DNA of 64,000 bases, from the NCBI RefSeq assembly GCF_000176175.1, contig NZ_ACZP01000014.1, positions 186,001 to 250,000 of the forward strand. Reading direction: 5' to 3'. Source of the DNA: Vibrio furnissii CIP 102972. GTDB lineage: Bacteria; Pseudomonadota; Gammaproteobacteria; Enterobacterales; Vibrionaceae. Positions 36,388 through 46,410 of this stretch are shown here, one piece after another. The translations under genes and the position numbers were made by a program. The notes beneath the pieces are model-generated. The model had not been told where the DNA came from, did no database searches, and saw nothing but the letters and a program-made list of their open reading frames with translations. The first letter of the stretch is position 1. Each line of letters opens with the position of its first letter.

Positions 36388-38385
36388 ATGAAAAAACTAT
36401 TGCGGCATTTCCCTGTGTACAGGGTGGTTACGCTGATTGCAGGCCTACCTATCGCCATTGCATTGATACTTGCGACGTTGAACGTGCTCGACCTCAGAAA
36501 CCATGTGGAAGTCGCTGAGCATGACCAAGAAACCGTCAACCTCATTCTGCTCTACGATAACCTCGCACACAATCTGGCGTTAGAACGCGGCCTCACTGCC
36601 GGTGTACTTGGCGCTAAAGGCCAAGGCCCACAAGTCGAGCAACTTCGTCAGCAGCGCAGCAAAACCGATACACACGTGAAAGCGCTGCAAAACTTTGCCC
36701 CCAAAACACTCGATCCACAATTAACGCGCACATTAAAAGCCGATGTCCTCAATCAACTGACGCAACTCTCCGACGTGCGTAAACAAGTTGATGCCCTCGC
36801 GCCCACCATTTCTCCGTTTGCCTACTACTCCAACCTCAATCAACTGGCAATCGATGATGCGCAAGTCCTGCTCTCCACCATCGATGACGTCAATGTGGCC
36901 GAAATGGGCAGCTCATTAATTGCCATCGTGATCATGAAAGAGCGCGCCGGACAAGTTCGCGGCGCGCTCAATGGGGCGTTTGCGCGCAAAGCATCGACGC
37001 CCGCGCAATACACCGCAGTCAACGGGTATATTGAATCCGGGAAATATGCAGAACGCATGGCAACCCTGACGATGCCCCCCGCGTTGAACCAGAAGCTGAC
37101 GCAAGCCAAAAACACCGACATTTGGAAAAATGTGGAAGCGATTCAACGCGCCTATTTGGCCCAAAGTGACACGTTAAATGCCTTGCAAGGCCCTGCGCCG
37201 TCGGAATGGTTTGGCGCCGCAACCGAACGCATCAAACTGATTAACCAACTACGAAACGACATTCAGCAACAAATGACCACCCTATCGGCCACGCAAGCAG
37301 AACAAGCCATTTGGAACCAAAACATCATCTTGGTGATCAGTATCATCGTGGGATTTGTGTTGATTTGGAGTTTGGTCACCAGTGTGATGACGCTGCGCGA
37401 GCGCGTGGGGAAACTCAACAAAACACTGCACGCCATGGCATCCCAACGCGATTTGAGTGTCTCTTTGGCTTCACCCGGTCAAGATGAAATATCGCAGATC
37501 TCGCAGAGCGTGAATGGTTTAACCACCAACATTCGTAGCCTGCTGTCCGATGTCACCACCACCAACGAACACAGCGCGGAACGCCTGACCAAAATTGTCC
37601 GCAGCGCGCAAGATCTCGGAAAGAGCAGCAGCGCGACAACGGCCAAATGCGAAAACATCGCTGCGGCAATGACTGAGCTGTCGCAATCCAGTGTTGAAAT
37701 TGCGCAGTCGTCGGAACGAGCGTTGGAAGAAACCCGACAAATGACCCAACGGGTGGTCGAGTGCCAAGATCAAAGCCAATCATCATTCAAAGCGGTTGAA
37801 GCCTTGGTGCAGCAAATCGAACAGACGCAAACCTGCATGACCGAGCTGGAAAAAGACGCCATGAGCGTGAGTAAAATCGTCGATACCATCAATGGCATTT
37901 CAGAACAGACCAACCTGCTGGCCCTCAACGCCGCCATTGAAGCGGCGCGCGCTGGTGAACACGGGCGCGGTTTTGCCGTGGTCTCCTCTGAAGTGCGCGA
38001 TTTGGCGCAACGCAGTAAAGACGCGACGGAGCACATCAGCCAACTGCTCGGCAATATCACCAACAACACGGCCACAGCAGTAAACAACATGGAGAAAAGC
38101 CGCGAAGCGACTCACGACACCTTTGCGTCCGTATCGACCGTGACCAACAGCGTGGCGGCGCTGGAAAGTGTGATTGAAGAAGTCAACGCACACATCACCA
38201 GCATCGCGAACGCCACCATTGAGCAATCCAAAGCCAGTGAAGCGGTCGACCAAGACGTCGACATTCTGGCTGACATTGCCCAGCAAACCGGTGAACTGGC
38301 CCAACAAATGAATCACATTGTCAGCAGCTATCATGGTGAAGTGGATCGCGTGAAACAGCAGCTCGGCGCATTCAAACTGAGTTAA
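36388..38385 (+). CDS. Methyl-accepting chemotaxis protein with NIT sensor domain
   Basis: 665 residues. TM1 about 13-32; a helical periplasmic NIT (nitrate/nitrite sensing) domain about 55-300, with [15 protein letters not shown] and [15 protein letters not shown], the paired ERG-type motifs of the family; TM2 about 310-333; HAMP ([17 protein letters not shown] on); signalling tip [32 protein letters not shown]. It should report nitrate, nitrite or another ligand to CheA. GAGGG precedes the ATG. Confidence 0.92.
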   Translation: MKKLLRHFPVYRVVTLIAGLPIAIALILATLNVLDLRNHVEVAEHDQETVNLILLYDNLAHNLALERGLTAGVLGAKGQGPQVEQLRQQRSKTDTHVKALQNFAPKTLDPQLTRTLKADVLNQLTQLSDVRKQVDALAPTISPFAYYSNLNQLAIDDAQVLLSTIDDVNVAEMGSSLIAIVIMKERAGQVRGALNGAFARKASTPAQYTAVNGYIESGKYAERMATLTMPPALNQKLTQAKNTDIWKNVEAIQRAYLAQSDTLNALQGPAPSEWFGAATERIKLINQLRNDIQQQMTTLSATQAEQAIWNQNIILVISIIVGFVLIWSLVTSVMTLRERVGKLNKTLHAMASQRDLSVSLASPGQDEISQISQSVNGLTTNIRSLLSDVTTTNEHSAERLTKIVRSAQDLGKSSSATTAKCENIAAAMTELSQSSVEIAQSSERALEETRQMTQRVVECQDQSQSSFKAVEALVQQIEQTQTCMTELEKDAMSVSKIVDTINGISEQTNLLALNAAIEAARAGEHGRGFAVVSSEVRDLAQRSKDATEHISQLLGNITNNTATAVNNMEKSREATHDTFASVSTVTNSVAALESVIEEVNAHITSIANATIEQSKASEAVDQDVDILADIAQQTGELAQQMNHIVSSYHGEVDRVKQQLGAFKLS

Positions 38386-38489
38386 GCGGGAATGCCAAAG
38401 TACTACGAAGATAAAAAGTACTGCGCAGATAAACCGTCTTAGACAACGCAATACACCATCAGGTGCAGATACAAAACGGCGCAGACACA

Positions 38490-38519
38490 AAAAAAGGTCA
38501 TCTCACGATGACCTTTTTT
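38490..38519. terminator. Bidirectional terminator after the NIT chemoreceptor
   Basis: AAAAAAGGTCAT (38490-38501) and ATGACCTTTTTT (38508-38519) are perfect arms with a 6-base loop; it serves the convergent 38537-39031 gene too. Confidence 0.92.
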
Positions 38520-38536
38520 ACCATATGCTTCACGGC

Positions 38537-39031
38537 TTAAAATGGCACTTCAACCTGCATAAACCAATCGGCTTGATACACTTCGTGCCAACGATAATCT
38601 AGGCGAACACGCGGTTCTCCCGTTTTCTTCTGGCCAAACCCCAAGCTCAGCTTGAGGCCATGGCTCTTCACCCACTCTTCAGTGGTCATTTGTTCTTCAC
38701 GTGCAGCCAAATCCGCCGGCATCCAAACGCCCACACCCAGATAACTGTTGTCCATCTGTTGGGTCAAAAATGGGCTACTGTCGTTGACATCAGCAGCCAA
38801 CCAACCATCCCAATATTCACCACTGCTTGGTGTTGCATCCGCTTCGGCATCAAACGTTAACAGATGTTCCGAGCCCGGTTCTTCACTATTGAGAGAAACG
38901 CAAATGCCGGCGTTCTCCATGTAGTTGATCTCAACGAGTTCTTCTGAGGGCGTTGCCGAAGTATATAAGTCGCAGTCCAACGCCAAGGTCGGCAGAGAGA
39001 AAAGTGCTAATAACAACACACACTTTTTCAT
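38537..39031 (-). CDS. Hypothetical exported protein
   Basis: 164 residues with a signal peptide (1-18, LPTLA|LDCDLY) and two early cysteines (about C20 and C44) that could pair. The mature part is acidic and ends in an aromatic-rich segment (LDYRWHEVYQADWFMQVEVPF) of alternating hydrophobic residues, which suggests beta structure and a terminal Phe; an outer-membrane or periplasmic place is possible. GGAGTC precedes the ATG. Family not recognised. Confidence 0.8.
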   Translation of the reverse strand: MKKCVLLLALFSLPTLALDCDLYTSATPSEELVEINYMENAGICVSLNSEEPGSEHLLTFDAEADATPSSGEYWDGWLAADVNDSSPFLTQQMDNSYLGVGVWMPADLAAREEQMTTEEWVKSHGLKLSLGFGQKKTGEPRVRLDYRWHEVYQADWFMQVEVPF

Positions 39032-39066
39032 GGTTCACGACTCCAGCCCAACACGGGCAAAAATAA

Positions 39067-39579
39067 TTAATACACGCTGAGTTTTTGCAGTAACTGTGCC
39101 ACTGAAGGGGTTGTCATGGTGGAGATGTCCCCTTTTTCAGCTAAACGCTGGCGAATGTCCGTACTGCGTACTTTGACTTTTTCCGGACAGGCCATCACGG
39201 ACCAACGCTGTAAAATCTCTTGAGATTTAAAAAACTTACCGAAATTGAACAAATTATCAGGTCCGACCACGAAAGTAATGTCAGCGTGAGGAAAGATTTC
39301 CTGTAAACGCGTCAAAACCGCGTAAGTCGTGACACTTTCACCCGGTTGGATCAAATCCTGTTCAACTGTACTTCGTTCTAACTTATGAGATGAAAAATCA
39401 CCAATAAAAGCATCAATAAGGTTGCAGCGGATCTCATAATTCAGCATTTCCTTGCCCCAAGCATGAGAAATGCTCGGCACGAGTAAAATGCGATCAAAAT
39501 GTTCAAGTGAGTCAATGACGCTCTTGTGGCCCAACGTGGGTGGGTTAAAAGCGCTGCCAAAAACAGCAATTTTTTCCAT
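39067..39579 (-). CDS. NadD-like nicotinate/nicotinamide-nucleotide adenylyltransferase family protein
   Basis: 170 residues from the ATG complementary to 39577-39579, preceded by GGGAAAAAG. Nucleotidyltransferase motifs: [12 protein letters not shown] (the [HT]xGH site) at about 7-18, [13 protein letters not shown] in the middle, and RSTDIRQRL near the C-terminus, the counterpart of SSTxIR. It should transfer AMP to NMN or NaMN in NAD synthesis. It is divergent from nadE, about 100 bp apart, so the two last steps of NAD synthesis share a promoter region. It is shorter than canonical NadD (about 210 residues). Confidence 0.82.
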   Translation of the reverse strand: MEKIAVFGSAFNPPTLGHKSVIDSLEHFDRILLVPSISHAWGKEMLNYEIRCNLIDAFIGDFSSHKLERSTVEQDLIQPGESVTTYAVLTRLQEIFPHADITFVVGPDNLFNFGKFFKSQEILQRWSVMACPEKVKVRSTDIRQRLAEKGDISTMTTPSVAQLLQKLSVY

Positions 39580-39682
39580 CTTTTTCCCGATTAAGAGTGA
39601 AAACGGCATTCACGGTTTTCTAATTGAATGTTTGCGGTATGATACTACTAAATGTTTATTGCTTGCAGGAAAAGGAACGCTA

Positions 39683-40513
39683 ATGGAACAAATTATCCGC
39701 GAAGAGATGCGAGTGCTACCAAGCATCGATCCAGCATTCGAAATTGAACGCCGTGTTGGCTTTATTAAACGCAAACTGACTGAATCTGGCTGCAAAGCAC
39801 TCGTTCTTGGCATCAGTGGCGGTATCGATTCCACCACATGCGGTCGTTTGGCCCAATTGGCGGTGGATGCCCTCAACCAAGAGCACGGCACTGACCAATA
39901 CAAATTCGTTGCCGTTCGCCTGCCTTACGGTGCACAAAAAGATGAAGATGAAGCGCAGCAAGCGCTGGCTTTCATTCAACCGACCTTCTCAGTTTCCGTG
40001 AACATCAAAGCGGGTGTCGATGGCTTGCACGCCGCATCACATGACGCATTGGCTGGCACGGGGCTGATCCCAAGCGAAGCGGCGAAAATTGATTTCGTCA
40101 AAGGCAACGTCAAAGCGCGTGCTCGCATGGTGGCACAATATGAAATCGCCGGGTACGTGGGTGGTTTGGTGCTGGGGACCGATCATTCAGCCGAAAACAT
40201 CACCGGCTTCTACACCAAATTTGGTGACGGTGCGTGTGACCTTGCGCCGCTGTTTGGTTTAAGCAAACGTCAAGTTCGCCAAGTCGCCGCAGCACTGGGT
40301 GCGCCAGAGCTGCTGGTTCACAAAACCCCAACGGCGGATTTGGAAGAGCTCGCGCCGCAAAAAGCGGATGAAGATGCGTTGAACCTGACTTACGAACAGA
40401 TCGATGATTTCCTCGAAGGCAAACCGGTCACTCAAGCGGTGATTGACCGTTTAGTGAGCATTTACAAAGCCACGCAGCACAAACGTCAACCCATTCCGAC
40501 CATCTACGACTAA
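39683..40513 (+). CDS. nadE: Ammonia-dependent NAD+ synthetase
   Basis: 276 residues, the length of the ammonia-using bacterial enzyme. The ATP-pyrophosphatase P-loop is [10 protein letters not shown] at about 47-56; [37 protein letters not shown] and the [23 protein letters not shown] segment are the conserved NaAD-binding and dimer regions. It converts nicotinate adenine dinucleotide, ATP and ammonia to NAD. The ATG follows AGGAAAAGG. Followed by a terminator. Confidence 0.96.
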   Translation: MEQIIREEMRVLPSIDPAFEIERRVGFIKRKLTESGCKALVLGISGGIDSTTCGRLAQLAVDALNQEHGTDQYKFVAVRLPYGAQKDEDEAQQALAFIQPTFSVSVNIKAGVDGLHAASHDALAGTGLIPSEAAKIDFVKGNVKARARMVAQYEIAGYVGGLVLGTDHSAENITGFYTKFGDGACDLAPLFGLSKRQVRQVAAALGAPELLVHKTPTADLEELAPQKADEDALNLTYEQIDDFLEGKPVTQAVIDRLVSIYKATQHKRQPIPTIYD

Positions 40514-40566
40514 ACGCGTTGCATATTTTGCGTTGTTTTATGCATCAAATTACATAAGTTCTTGTA

Positions 40567-40595
40567 AAGCCAAGCCTTCTGCGCTTGGCTTTTTA
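40567..40595 (+). terminator. Terminator of nadE
   Basis: AAGCCAAGC (40567-40575) pairs with GCTTGGCTT (40583-40591), followed by a T-run. Confidence 0.9.
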
Positions 40596-40796
40596 TTCAC
40601 AGGACACACATTGTGGCACAACATTCTCGCTACAAAATCACTCCCAATATCATTACTTATCAATCAAATACCGTGACTGTCCTCCCATTACTTTCATTCC
40701 ATTTTTTGTAGCCCAAGTTGTGTGAACCAAGCTTCATATTTTTTGTGAATAGCGTCGGAAAATATATTCATCTCTCATTTCATAAGGTTCACAAAT

Positions 40797-42122
40797 ATGT
40801 TGTACATGGAGTTCTTGTTCCTCCTAATAATGCTGTACATCGGCTCGCGGTATGGCGGTATTGGCCTCGGCGTTGTATCGGGTATCGGTCTGACGGTCGA
40901 AGTCTTTATCTTCAAGATGCCGCCCACGTCACCACCCATCACCGTTATGCTTATCATTCTTGCGGTGGTCACGTGTGCTTCGATTTTGGAAGCCGCTGGC
41001 GGCCTGAAATATATGCTGCAAGTGGCGGAGCGCTTGCTGCGTAAAAACCCCAAACGCGTCACCATCATTGCGCCGCTGGTCACTTACTGTATGACTTTCC
41101 TGCTCGGTACCGGTCACGCGGTTTACTCCATCATGCCTATCATCGGCGACGTGGCGTTGAAAAACGGCATTCGTCCTGAACGCCCAATGGCGGCGGCTTC
41201 TGTGGCATCGCAAATCGCCATCACCGCGTCTCCGATTTCGGCGGCAGTGGTGTACTACTTGGCGGAGCTGTCCAACATCAACCACAACATCACACTACTG
41301 TCGATTCTGATGGTCTCTGTACCAGCCACGCTGTTCGGAACCGTGCTGATGTCGCTTTACAGCCTGCGTCGCGGTAAAGAGCTGGAAGATGACAAAGAGT
41401 ACCAAGCGCGCCTGCAAGATCCGGTATTGCGTGAAAAGATCTTCAGCACCACAGCCACATCGTTGAATGAACAACTGCCGACATCAGCGAAGAACTCCGT
41501 GCTGCTGTTCATCCTGTCGATCATTGTGATTGTACTGGTGGCGATGTTCCCAGAAGTGCGTCAAATCGGTGATGCAAAACCGATTAACATGGCAACCGTC
41601 ATTCAGATGATGATGCTGTGTTTCGGCGGTATCATTTTGCTGGTCACCAAAGTAAATCCGAAAACCGTGCCGGAAGGTGTGGTGTTCAAATCAGGGATGG
41701 TGGCGGCGATTGCGATTTTTGGTATCGCATGGATGTCGGATACCTACTTCCAATACGCGATGCCGCAGTTCCGCTCTGGCATCATTGATATGGTGAACGC
41801 CTACCCTTGGACGTTCGCGCTGGCACTGTTCATCGTGTCCGTAGTGGTGAACTCACAAGCGGTGGTGGCAAAAATGATGCTGCCGGTGGGCTTAGCGCTG
41901 GGCTTAGAACCTGCCCTGCTGATCGGTTTGATGCCTGCGCTGTACGGTTACTTCTTCATTCCGAACTACCCGTCTGATATCGCCACGGTGAACTTCGATA
42001 TCACCGGCACCACCAAGATCGGTAAGTGGTACTTCAACCACTCCTTTATGGCGCCGGGTTTGGTGGGCGTGATTGGTGGCTGTTGTATGGGCTACGTCCT
42101 GGGTCAAATTGTGATTGGCTAA
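40797..42122 (+). CDS. Anaerobic C4-dicarboxylate antiporter, DcuA/DcuB family
   Basis: 441 residues with about eleven helices. The start (MLYMEFLFLLIMLYIGSRYG, then GLGVVSGIGL) and FLLGTGHAVYSIMPIIGDVA, NGIRPERPMAAASVASQIAITASPISAAV are typical of DcuA/DcuB, which exchange fumarate or aspartate for succinate across the inner membrane during anaerobic growth. The length is nearer DcuB. The ATG at 40797 follows AAGG by nine bases; a second ATG is three codons on. The neighbouring LytS/LytTR pair is convergent and not clearly related. Confidence 0.9.
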   Translation: MLYMEFLFLLIMLYIGSRYGGIGLGVVSGIGLTVEVFIFKMPPTSPPITVMLIILAVVTCASILEAAGGLKYMLQVAERLLRKNPKRVTIIAPLVTYCMTFLLGTGHAVYSIMPIIGDVALKNGIRPERPMAAASVASQIAITASPISAAVVYYLAELSNINHNITLLSILMVSVPATLFGTVLMSLYSLRRGKELEDDKEYQARLQDPVLREKIFSTTATSLNEQLPTSAKNSVLLFILSIIVIVLVAMFPEVRQIGDAKPINMATVIQMMMLCFGGIILLVTKVNPKTVPEGVVFKSGMVAAIAIFGIAWMSDTYFQYAMPQFRSGIIDMVNAYPWTFALALFIVSVVVNSQAVVAKMMLPVGLALGLEPALLIGLMPALYGYFFIPNYPSDIATVNFDITGTTKIGKWYFNHSFMAPGLVGVIGGCCMGYVLGQIVIG

Positions 42123-42140
42123 CAAACCAATGCATACAAG

Positions 42141-42166
42141 AAAAGCGGACTTTAGGTCCGCTTTTT
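42141..42166 (+). terminator. Terminator of the dcu gene
   Basis: AAAGCGGAC (42142-42150) pairs with GTCCGCTTT (42155-42163) and runs into Ts. Confidence 0.92.
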
Positions 42167-42220
42167 ATTTTTGAATCACTTTTGATCTTGAACCAAGCCT
42201 ATGTGAACGGGATTTGACCG

Positions 42221-42991
42221 CTATTTAAATTGACCTTGCAGTGCCCGGCTCACCGCCAGTTTTCGCTCCCCGATATAAACGTACATTTTGCCGGTGAACT
42301 CCTTTTTCACTTTATCCACCTTAGCGACATTGACGGCGACTGCGCGATGGATTTGCCAAAATTGGTCGGGATTGAGCTGCGCCAACAGCTCCTTTAGCGA
42401 TGCGCGCAGTAGATACGCTTCGATTCCGCGCTCACCTTGCGTATACACCGACAGGTATTTGTCTTCGGCCTTGAGATACAGCACATCTGCCGCGGCAATC
42501 AAATGAATCTCCTCACCTTTGCTCGCTTTCAACCAAGTCAAATAACCGGGTTGGCGGTTGAGCTTTGAGAGTTGAGAGATCAGCTGCGTCATGTCCGGCG
42601 CAGTTTGCTCGGCGCTTTGTAATCGCTGCTGCAACCGTTCACAACACTGCTGCAAACGAGATTCGCTCACCGGTTTAAGCAGATAGTCTGCCGCGTTGGT
42701 GTCAAAAGCGCGCAGCGCGTACTCATCAAAGGCCGTCACAAACACCACCAGCGGCGGCTTGACCAGCGCCTTGAGTTGATTCGCCAAAGCTATGCCATCG
42801 AGCTTGGGCATTTTGATGTCCAGAAACACAATATCGGGCTGATGCTGATGAATCGCGTCAAGTGCGGTTTCCCCATTGTCCGCCGTCGCTACCACATGGA
42901 GTTGTGGCCACAACTCAGCCAACGATTGATTCAAATGGCGGCGCAGCAGCGGTTCATCGTCTGCAATCAGCGCGGTCACGTCAGGCCACAT
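42221..42991 (-). CDS. LytTR-type response regulator
   Basis: 256 residues. Receiver domain about 1-120 with the acidic pocket (ADDEP) and phospho-acceptor Asp in VFLDIKMPKLDG, then a linker and a C-terminal LytTR DNA-binding domain (about 150-255, LTWLKASKGEEIHLIAAADV and FWQIHRAVAVNVAKVDKV). AAGGAGAG precedes the ATG. The gene overlaps the upstream kinase gene by 11 bp, so both proteins act together. Confidence 0.93.
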   Translation of the reverse strand: MWPDVTALIADDEPLLRRHLNQSLAELWPQLHVVATADNGETALDAIHQHQPDIVFLDIKMPKLDGIALANQLKALVKPPLVVFVTAFDEYALRAFDTNAADYLLKPVSESRLQQCCERLQQRLQSAEQTAPDMTQLISQLSKLNRQPGYLTWLKASKGEEIHLIAAADVLYLKAEDKYLSVYTQGERGIEAYLLRASLKELLAQLNPDQFWQIHRAVAVNVAKVDKVKKEFTGKMYVYIGERKLAVSRALQGQFK

Positions 42992-44033
42992 CGTGCTCTC
43001 CTTGTAAATGTGTCATCGCGTGTTCAGCGATTCGAATCGTGGCGGTCACGCCGTCTTTGGCGTTCTGAGTCAGCGTAAACTTAGCATCTCGGTCAAACAG
43101 CCCCTGAAGACGCTGGCGCACATTCTCCAGCGCGATACCATTGCCTTTGGGAATCTCACCAAGCCCGGCGCCATTGTCTGAAACGGTCAGCACAATCGCA
43201 TCCTGCAGGCGTTCAATCGTCACATTCACTTCTCCACCCTCCGCTTTGGGTTCAATGCCATGCTCGATCGCATTTTCCACCAGCGGTTGCAACAACATCG
43301 GCGGCAAGCAGAGCGCGTGCCACTGCGGATCGTTAGGTAAGCTATAGCGCAGACGATTTCCCAAACGAATCGATTGAATCCCTAGATAAGCATCAATCAG
43401 TTCCAGTTCGTCTTTGAGGGTCGAAACACCCTCGCGATGGCGCATTGAACTGCGCAATAAATCGGTTAGTTTTTCCAGCATACGCTGCGCTTTGTGCGGT
43501 TCGCTGGCAATCAGCGCGTTCACATTCGCGAGCGTATTAAACAGAAAATGCGGTTCAATCTGGCTTTGCAGCTGTTTGAGCTGGCTCAGCAGCAAGGCTT
43601 TTTCCTGTTCGCTCTGACGACGTTTCGCCACTTCGAGCGCATTTTCCGCCACCAGCTTTTGCTCATGAGCGTAAAAATAGAAAAAGCACAGCGCGGTAAA
43701 CATCAACCCCAACATCATCACCGGTTTAAGCGCCGCAAGCGTGTCGAAGCCCGGGTATTGATTCAACCAGATGTACGCGTTGGTGGTGCCAAACACCATG
43801 GCGCCAGCCAACGCAAGCAGGTTCACGTGACGGGTAGAGAGCGAGGGAAACACCGCGCCCAGCACCAGTGCGCACAGATACGCACTCACACCGTAACCAA
43901 AGCTGATGATGAGATGGCCGCGAAGCGGACTTGGCCAAATCGCCTGCGTACCGAGCGCAATCACAAAGCAAAACAGCGCGGTGAAGGTCAGGCTCTTGCC
44001 ATGACGTTTTAGCCAAAGAGTTGTGTCTGTCAT
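42981..44033 (-). CDS. LytS-type sensor histidine kinase
   Basis: 350 residues. Four or five membrane helices (about 15-125), a short coiled coil, then the His_kinase (PF06580) block LKQLQSQIEPHFLFNTLANVNALI, where the His of EPHFLFN is the phosphorylation site, and an ATPase domain (VENAIEHGIEPKAEGGEV, DNGAGLGEIPKGNGIALENVRQRL). There is no periplasmic sensor domain, so the signal is probably sensed in or near the membrane. Pairs with the overlapping LytTR regulator. Confidence 0.93.
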   Translation of the reverse strand: MTDTTLWLKRHGKSLTFTALFCFVIALGTQAIWPSPLRGHLIISFGYGVSAYLCALVLGAVFPSLSTRHVNLLALAGAMVFGTTNAYIWLNQYPGFDTLAALKPVMMLGLMFTALCFFYFYAHEQKLVAENALEVAKRRQSEQEKALLLSQLKQLQSQIEPHFLFNTLANVNALIASEPHKAQRMLEKLTDLLRSSMRHREGVSTLKDELELIDAYLGIQSIRLGNRLRYSLPNDPQWHALCLPPMLLQPLVENAIEHGIEPKAEGGEVNVTIERLQDAIVLTVSDNGAGLGEIPKGNGIALENVRQRLQGLFDRDAKFTLTQNAKDGVTATIRIAEHAMTHLQGEHDVA

Positions 44034-44272
44034 AAGACGATTCCTTTATCAATGAGTGGATCCTAAACAGTTCAGGCGGGTTTGCCTATGCACGCCCTGC
44101 AATGCCGCTCGTGAAACGTGCGGCACCTCCCTTTTCTGTGTGGTCAGGAATCAGATTAAAGCGATTGAAAAACTCATTTGGCGCTTTGCGACGAACGGTC
44201 ATCCGCTGGCGTGAACGGTTACCCGCCACCGTCATTGGCGCGGTGAAATCGAACCTGCGACATGAAGTGACA

Positions 44273-44298
44273 AAAAAACCAGCCCGAGGGCTGGTTTT
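44273..44298 (-). terminator. Terminator of the aldo/keto reductase gene
   Basis: On the minus strand AAAACCAGCC-CTCG-GGCTGGTTTT with a T-run, about 20 bp past the stop. Confidence 0.88.
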
Positions 44299-44318
44299 TA
44301 TCTGTTCCGCAGCGTGGT

Positions 44319-45227
44319 CTATGGCACGCCATGACCTTTCGACGCCACCCAAACACGATACCATTGTTCGCGAGTCAGTGTCAGATCCAATGCATCCACC
44401 GCGGCTTGTACACGCTCGATTTTACCCGAGCCGATGATGGGCAGCGGTTTCGATGGCAGTGCGCGTACCCACGCGTAAATCACTTGATCAATGCTTGCAG
44501 CGCCTAACTCTTCACGCAGCGTTTCTAACACCGCGCGCACCCGTTTCGCCTGCTCAGATTCACCATTAAAGATAGCGCCGCCGCCTAAACAAGACCATGC
44601 CATCGGACGCGTGCGCAGCATCTGCATTTGGTCCAGCGTGCCATCATGGGCGACGTCAAAGTTCAGCGGGTTGATTTCCACCTGATTGGTTACCAGTGGT
44701 TTGCCCAAACGCGATTGCAGTAAATCAAACTGCGCTGGCGTGAAGTTCGACACACCAAAGTGTTTCACTTTGCCCACTTTATGCAGTTCGGCAAACGCCT
44801 CGGCCACTTCATCGGCATCCATCAGCACATCTGGGCGGTGAATCAGCAGCACATCAATGTCATTGACACCCAAGCGTTCCAGCGAGTTGTTCACCGATTG
44901 GTAAATGTGCGCGGCACTGGTGTCGTAATGATTGATCGTACGTTCAGGGAATTTAGCGCTGCACAGCTTGATGTCACACTTAGTGACAATCTGCATCTGT
45001 TCACGCAAAGACGGTTCCAACGCCAACGCTTCACCGAACAGTTGTTCACACGCGTAGTTACCGTATATATCGGCGTGATCAACTGTGGTGATCCCAAGCT
45101 CGAGGTGCTGCTTCAGGAAGGTCAAACGTTCTTGCGGTGTCATCCCCCATTCGCCCAGACGCCAGTATCCTTGTACTAGCTCAGAAAATTCCGGGCCTTG
45201 AGAGGCAATCGTGACTTTCGCAACCAT
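44319..45227 (-). CDS. Aldo/keto reductase, YdhF-type
   Basis: 302 residues, (beta/alpha)8 NADPH-dependent oxidoreductase. The active-site pattern is visible: VDHADIYGNYACEQLFGEAL (Asp and Tyr), KCDIK (the catalytic Lys region), and LLIHRPDVLMD (His). YdhF-type proteins have no firm physiological substrate. GGAGTAAAACC precedes the ATG. It is divergent from the XRE-type regulator at 45325, with 97 bp between. Confidence 0.9.
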   Translation of the reverse strand: MVAKVTIASQGPEFSELVQGYWRLGEWGMTPQERLTFLKQHLELGITTVDHADIYGNYACEQLFGEALALEPSLREQMQIVTKCDIKLCSAKFPERTINHYDTSAAHIYQSVNNSLERLGVNDIDVLLIHRPDVLMDADEVAEAFAELHKVGKVKHFGVSNFTPAQFDLLQSRLGKPLVTNQVEINPLNFDVAHDGTLDQMQMLRTRPMAWSCLGGGAIFNGESEQAKRVRAVLETLREELGAASIDQVIYAWVRALPSKPLPIIGSGKIERVQAAVDALDLTLTREQWYRVWVASKGHGVP

Positions 45228-45324
45228 GGTTTTACTCCTTTTCTCTCTTTGGCCAACATCCTAAGCTTGTTTCCCAGCCACCTCAACGGATAGACTGGAG
45301 AAGTTCGAACTGGAGTACGAAGTT

Positions 45325-45744
45325 GTGAGTTTTGCGACACGTTTACAAATATTAATTGGCGAAGAAAGTATCAGCGGGTTTGCGCGTCGCGTCGAGCTGT
45401 CAGAAGGTTTGATTCGCAAATATCTCAAAGGCAGTGAGCCGAGCCTGACTAAAGCGAATCAGATTGCGATGCGCGCCAATTGCTCATTGGAATGGCTGGC
45501 GACCGGTTGCGGTTACTTGTATCGCCAAGCTGAAGTGGTAGATATGGACGCCTACGCGCTGGCGCATCAATACGTCACCGGAAATGCGCTGCCTCTTGAC
45601 CAGCAAGAGCAGCAGCGACTGATCATCTCAGGATATCAATACTTACGCGCGCATAAAAAATCCGATGGCTATCTCGACGAAGCGGCCATGGCGGCATTTT
45701 TGCAGCGTCACCCTAAGGAGCGAACGCCGTCTGCGTCAAAGTAA
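45325..45744 (+). CDS. XRE-type helix-turn-helix regulator
   Basis: 139 residues, starting with GTG about eleven bases after GGAG. Residues 4-62 are a Cro/CI-type helix-turn-helix (ISGFARRVELSEGLIRKYLKGSEPS with SLEWLATGCGYLY). The tail is charged and lacks a recognisable peptidase or ligand domain. It resembles small phage-repressor-like regulators of CI type, but no phage genes are near. Its last 32 bp overlap the end of the convergent 45713-46261 gene. The divergent aldo/keto reductase gene is a possible target. Confidence 0.8.
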   Translation: MSFATRLQILIGEESISGFARRVELSEGLIRKYLKGSEPSLTKANQIAMRANCSLEWLATGCGYLYRQAEVVDMDAYALAHQYVTGNALPLDQQEQQRLIISGYQYLRAHKKSDGYLDEAAMAAFLQRHPKERTPSASK

Positions 45745-46261
45745 GCGACATCGTCACACCATCGGTGAACAACGTGGCTTGCGCGTCTTGATGCTGCCAT
45801 GTCAGCGTTTTAGGGAACGCCCGCGCCTGTTGATTGAGAAACAGCACCAACGCTTTATCCGTGTCTTCCCAGCTTTGTGTTTGCCGCTGCTGCGCCACAT
45901 CAAAGCGGGCCTGCGCCAGTTGAGCGTTTTGAAGCTGAAAGCCATCTTTGCGTAACCCAAGCTGCAATTGGCTCCAGTGATGCTGACTGTAATCGGCGTG
46001 CAGCACCATCTCACTGCGATGATCTGGGTGAAACGTCACCTCCGCCCACACTGGGGTCGCATAATAGGCAAACGGCTCGCTGCACCACGCATTCACCGAC
46101 GGCATCGCACTGCATTCCATCCACTCGCTGCGCTCAGAAAACGCCACCTCAGTTACCGCTTGTCCCGCCAGATAAGGCTGCAGAAAGTCCGGATGCGCCG
46201 CGACTGACGTGAGGCTCCAACACCCCATCACCGCCACACTCATCCAGTGCCATTTATTCAT
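45713..46261 (-). CDS. Hypothetical exported protein
   Basis: 182 residues from the ATG complementary to 46259-46261 (AGAGGAG upstream). Signal peptide about 1-21 (SLTSVAA|HPDF). The mature part is rich in Trp, Gln and alternating hydrophobic residues (AEVTFHPDHRSEMVLHADYSQHHWSQLQLGL), suggesting beta structure; two cysteines (EC-SAM and WC-SEP) may pair. Not recognised. Convergent with and overlapping the XRE gene by 32 bp. Confidence 0.75.
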   Translation of the reverse strand: MNKWHWMSVAVMGCWSLTSVAAHPDFLQPYLAGQAVTEVAFSERSEWMECSAMPSVNAWCSEPFAYYATPVWAEVTFHPDHRSEMVLHADYSQHHWSQLQLGLRKDGFQLQNAQLAQARFDVAQQRQTQSWEDTDKALVLFLNQQARAFPKTLTWQHQDAQATLFTDGVTMSLTLTQTAFAP

Positions 46262-46410
46262 GGGCTTCTCCTCTTTGACGCCAGTGTGCCGCCAATCAGA
46301 CACCAAAACAAGCGCCCGACGATCTACGCCCTAAAACGATAAAACGTGAGTCAGTTCAAGCTCTTGGGGCGTAGGTTTGAGAATGATGTGTCGACAAAAT
46401 AGACGAGGTA

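Noticed and set aside
44086..44437. Overlapping ORFs on both strands between the histidine kinase and aldo/keto reductase genes
   Set aside because: Basic, low-information peptides that run across the terminator at 44273-44298 and into the reductase gene; no recognisable family or ribosome site.
45325..45744. Prophage remnant indicated by the CI-like regulator
   Set aside because: No integrase, structural or attachment sequences are seen around it; neighbours are ordinary metabolic genes.
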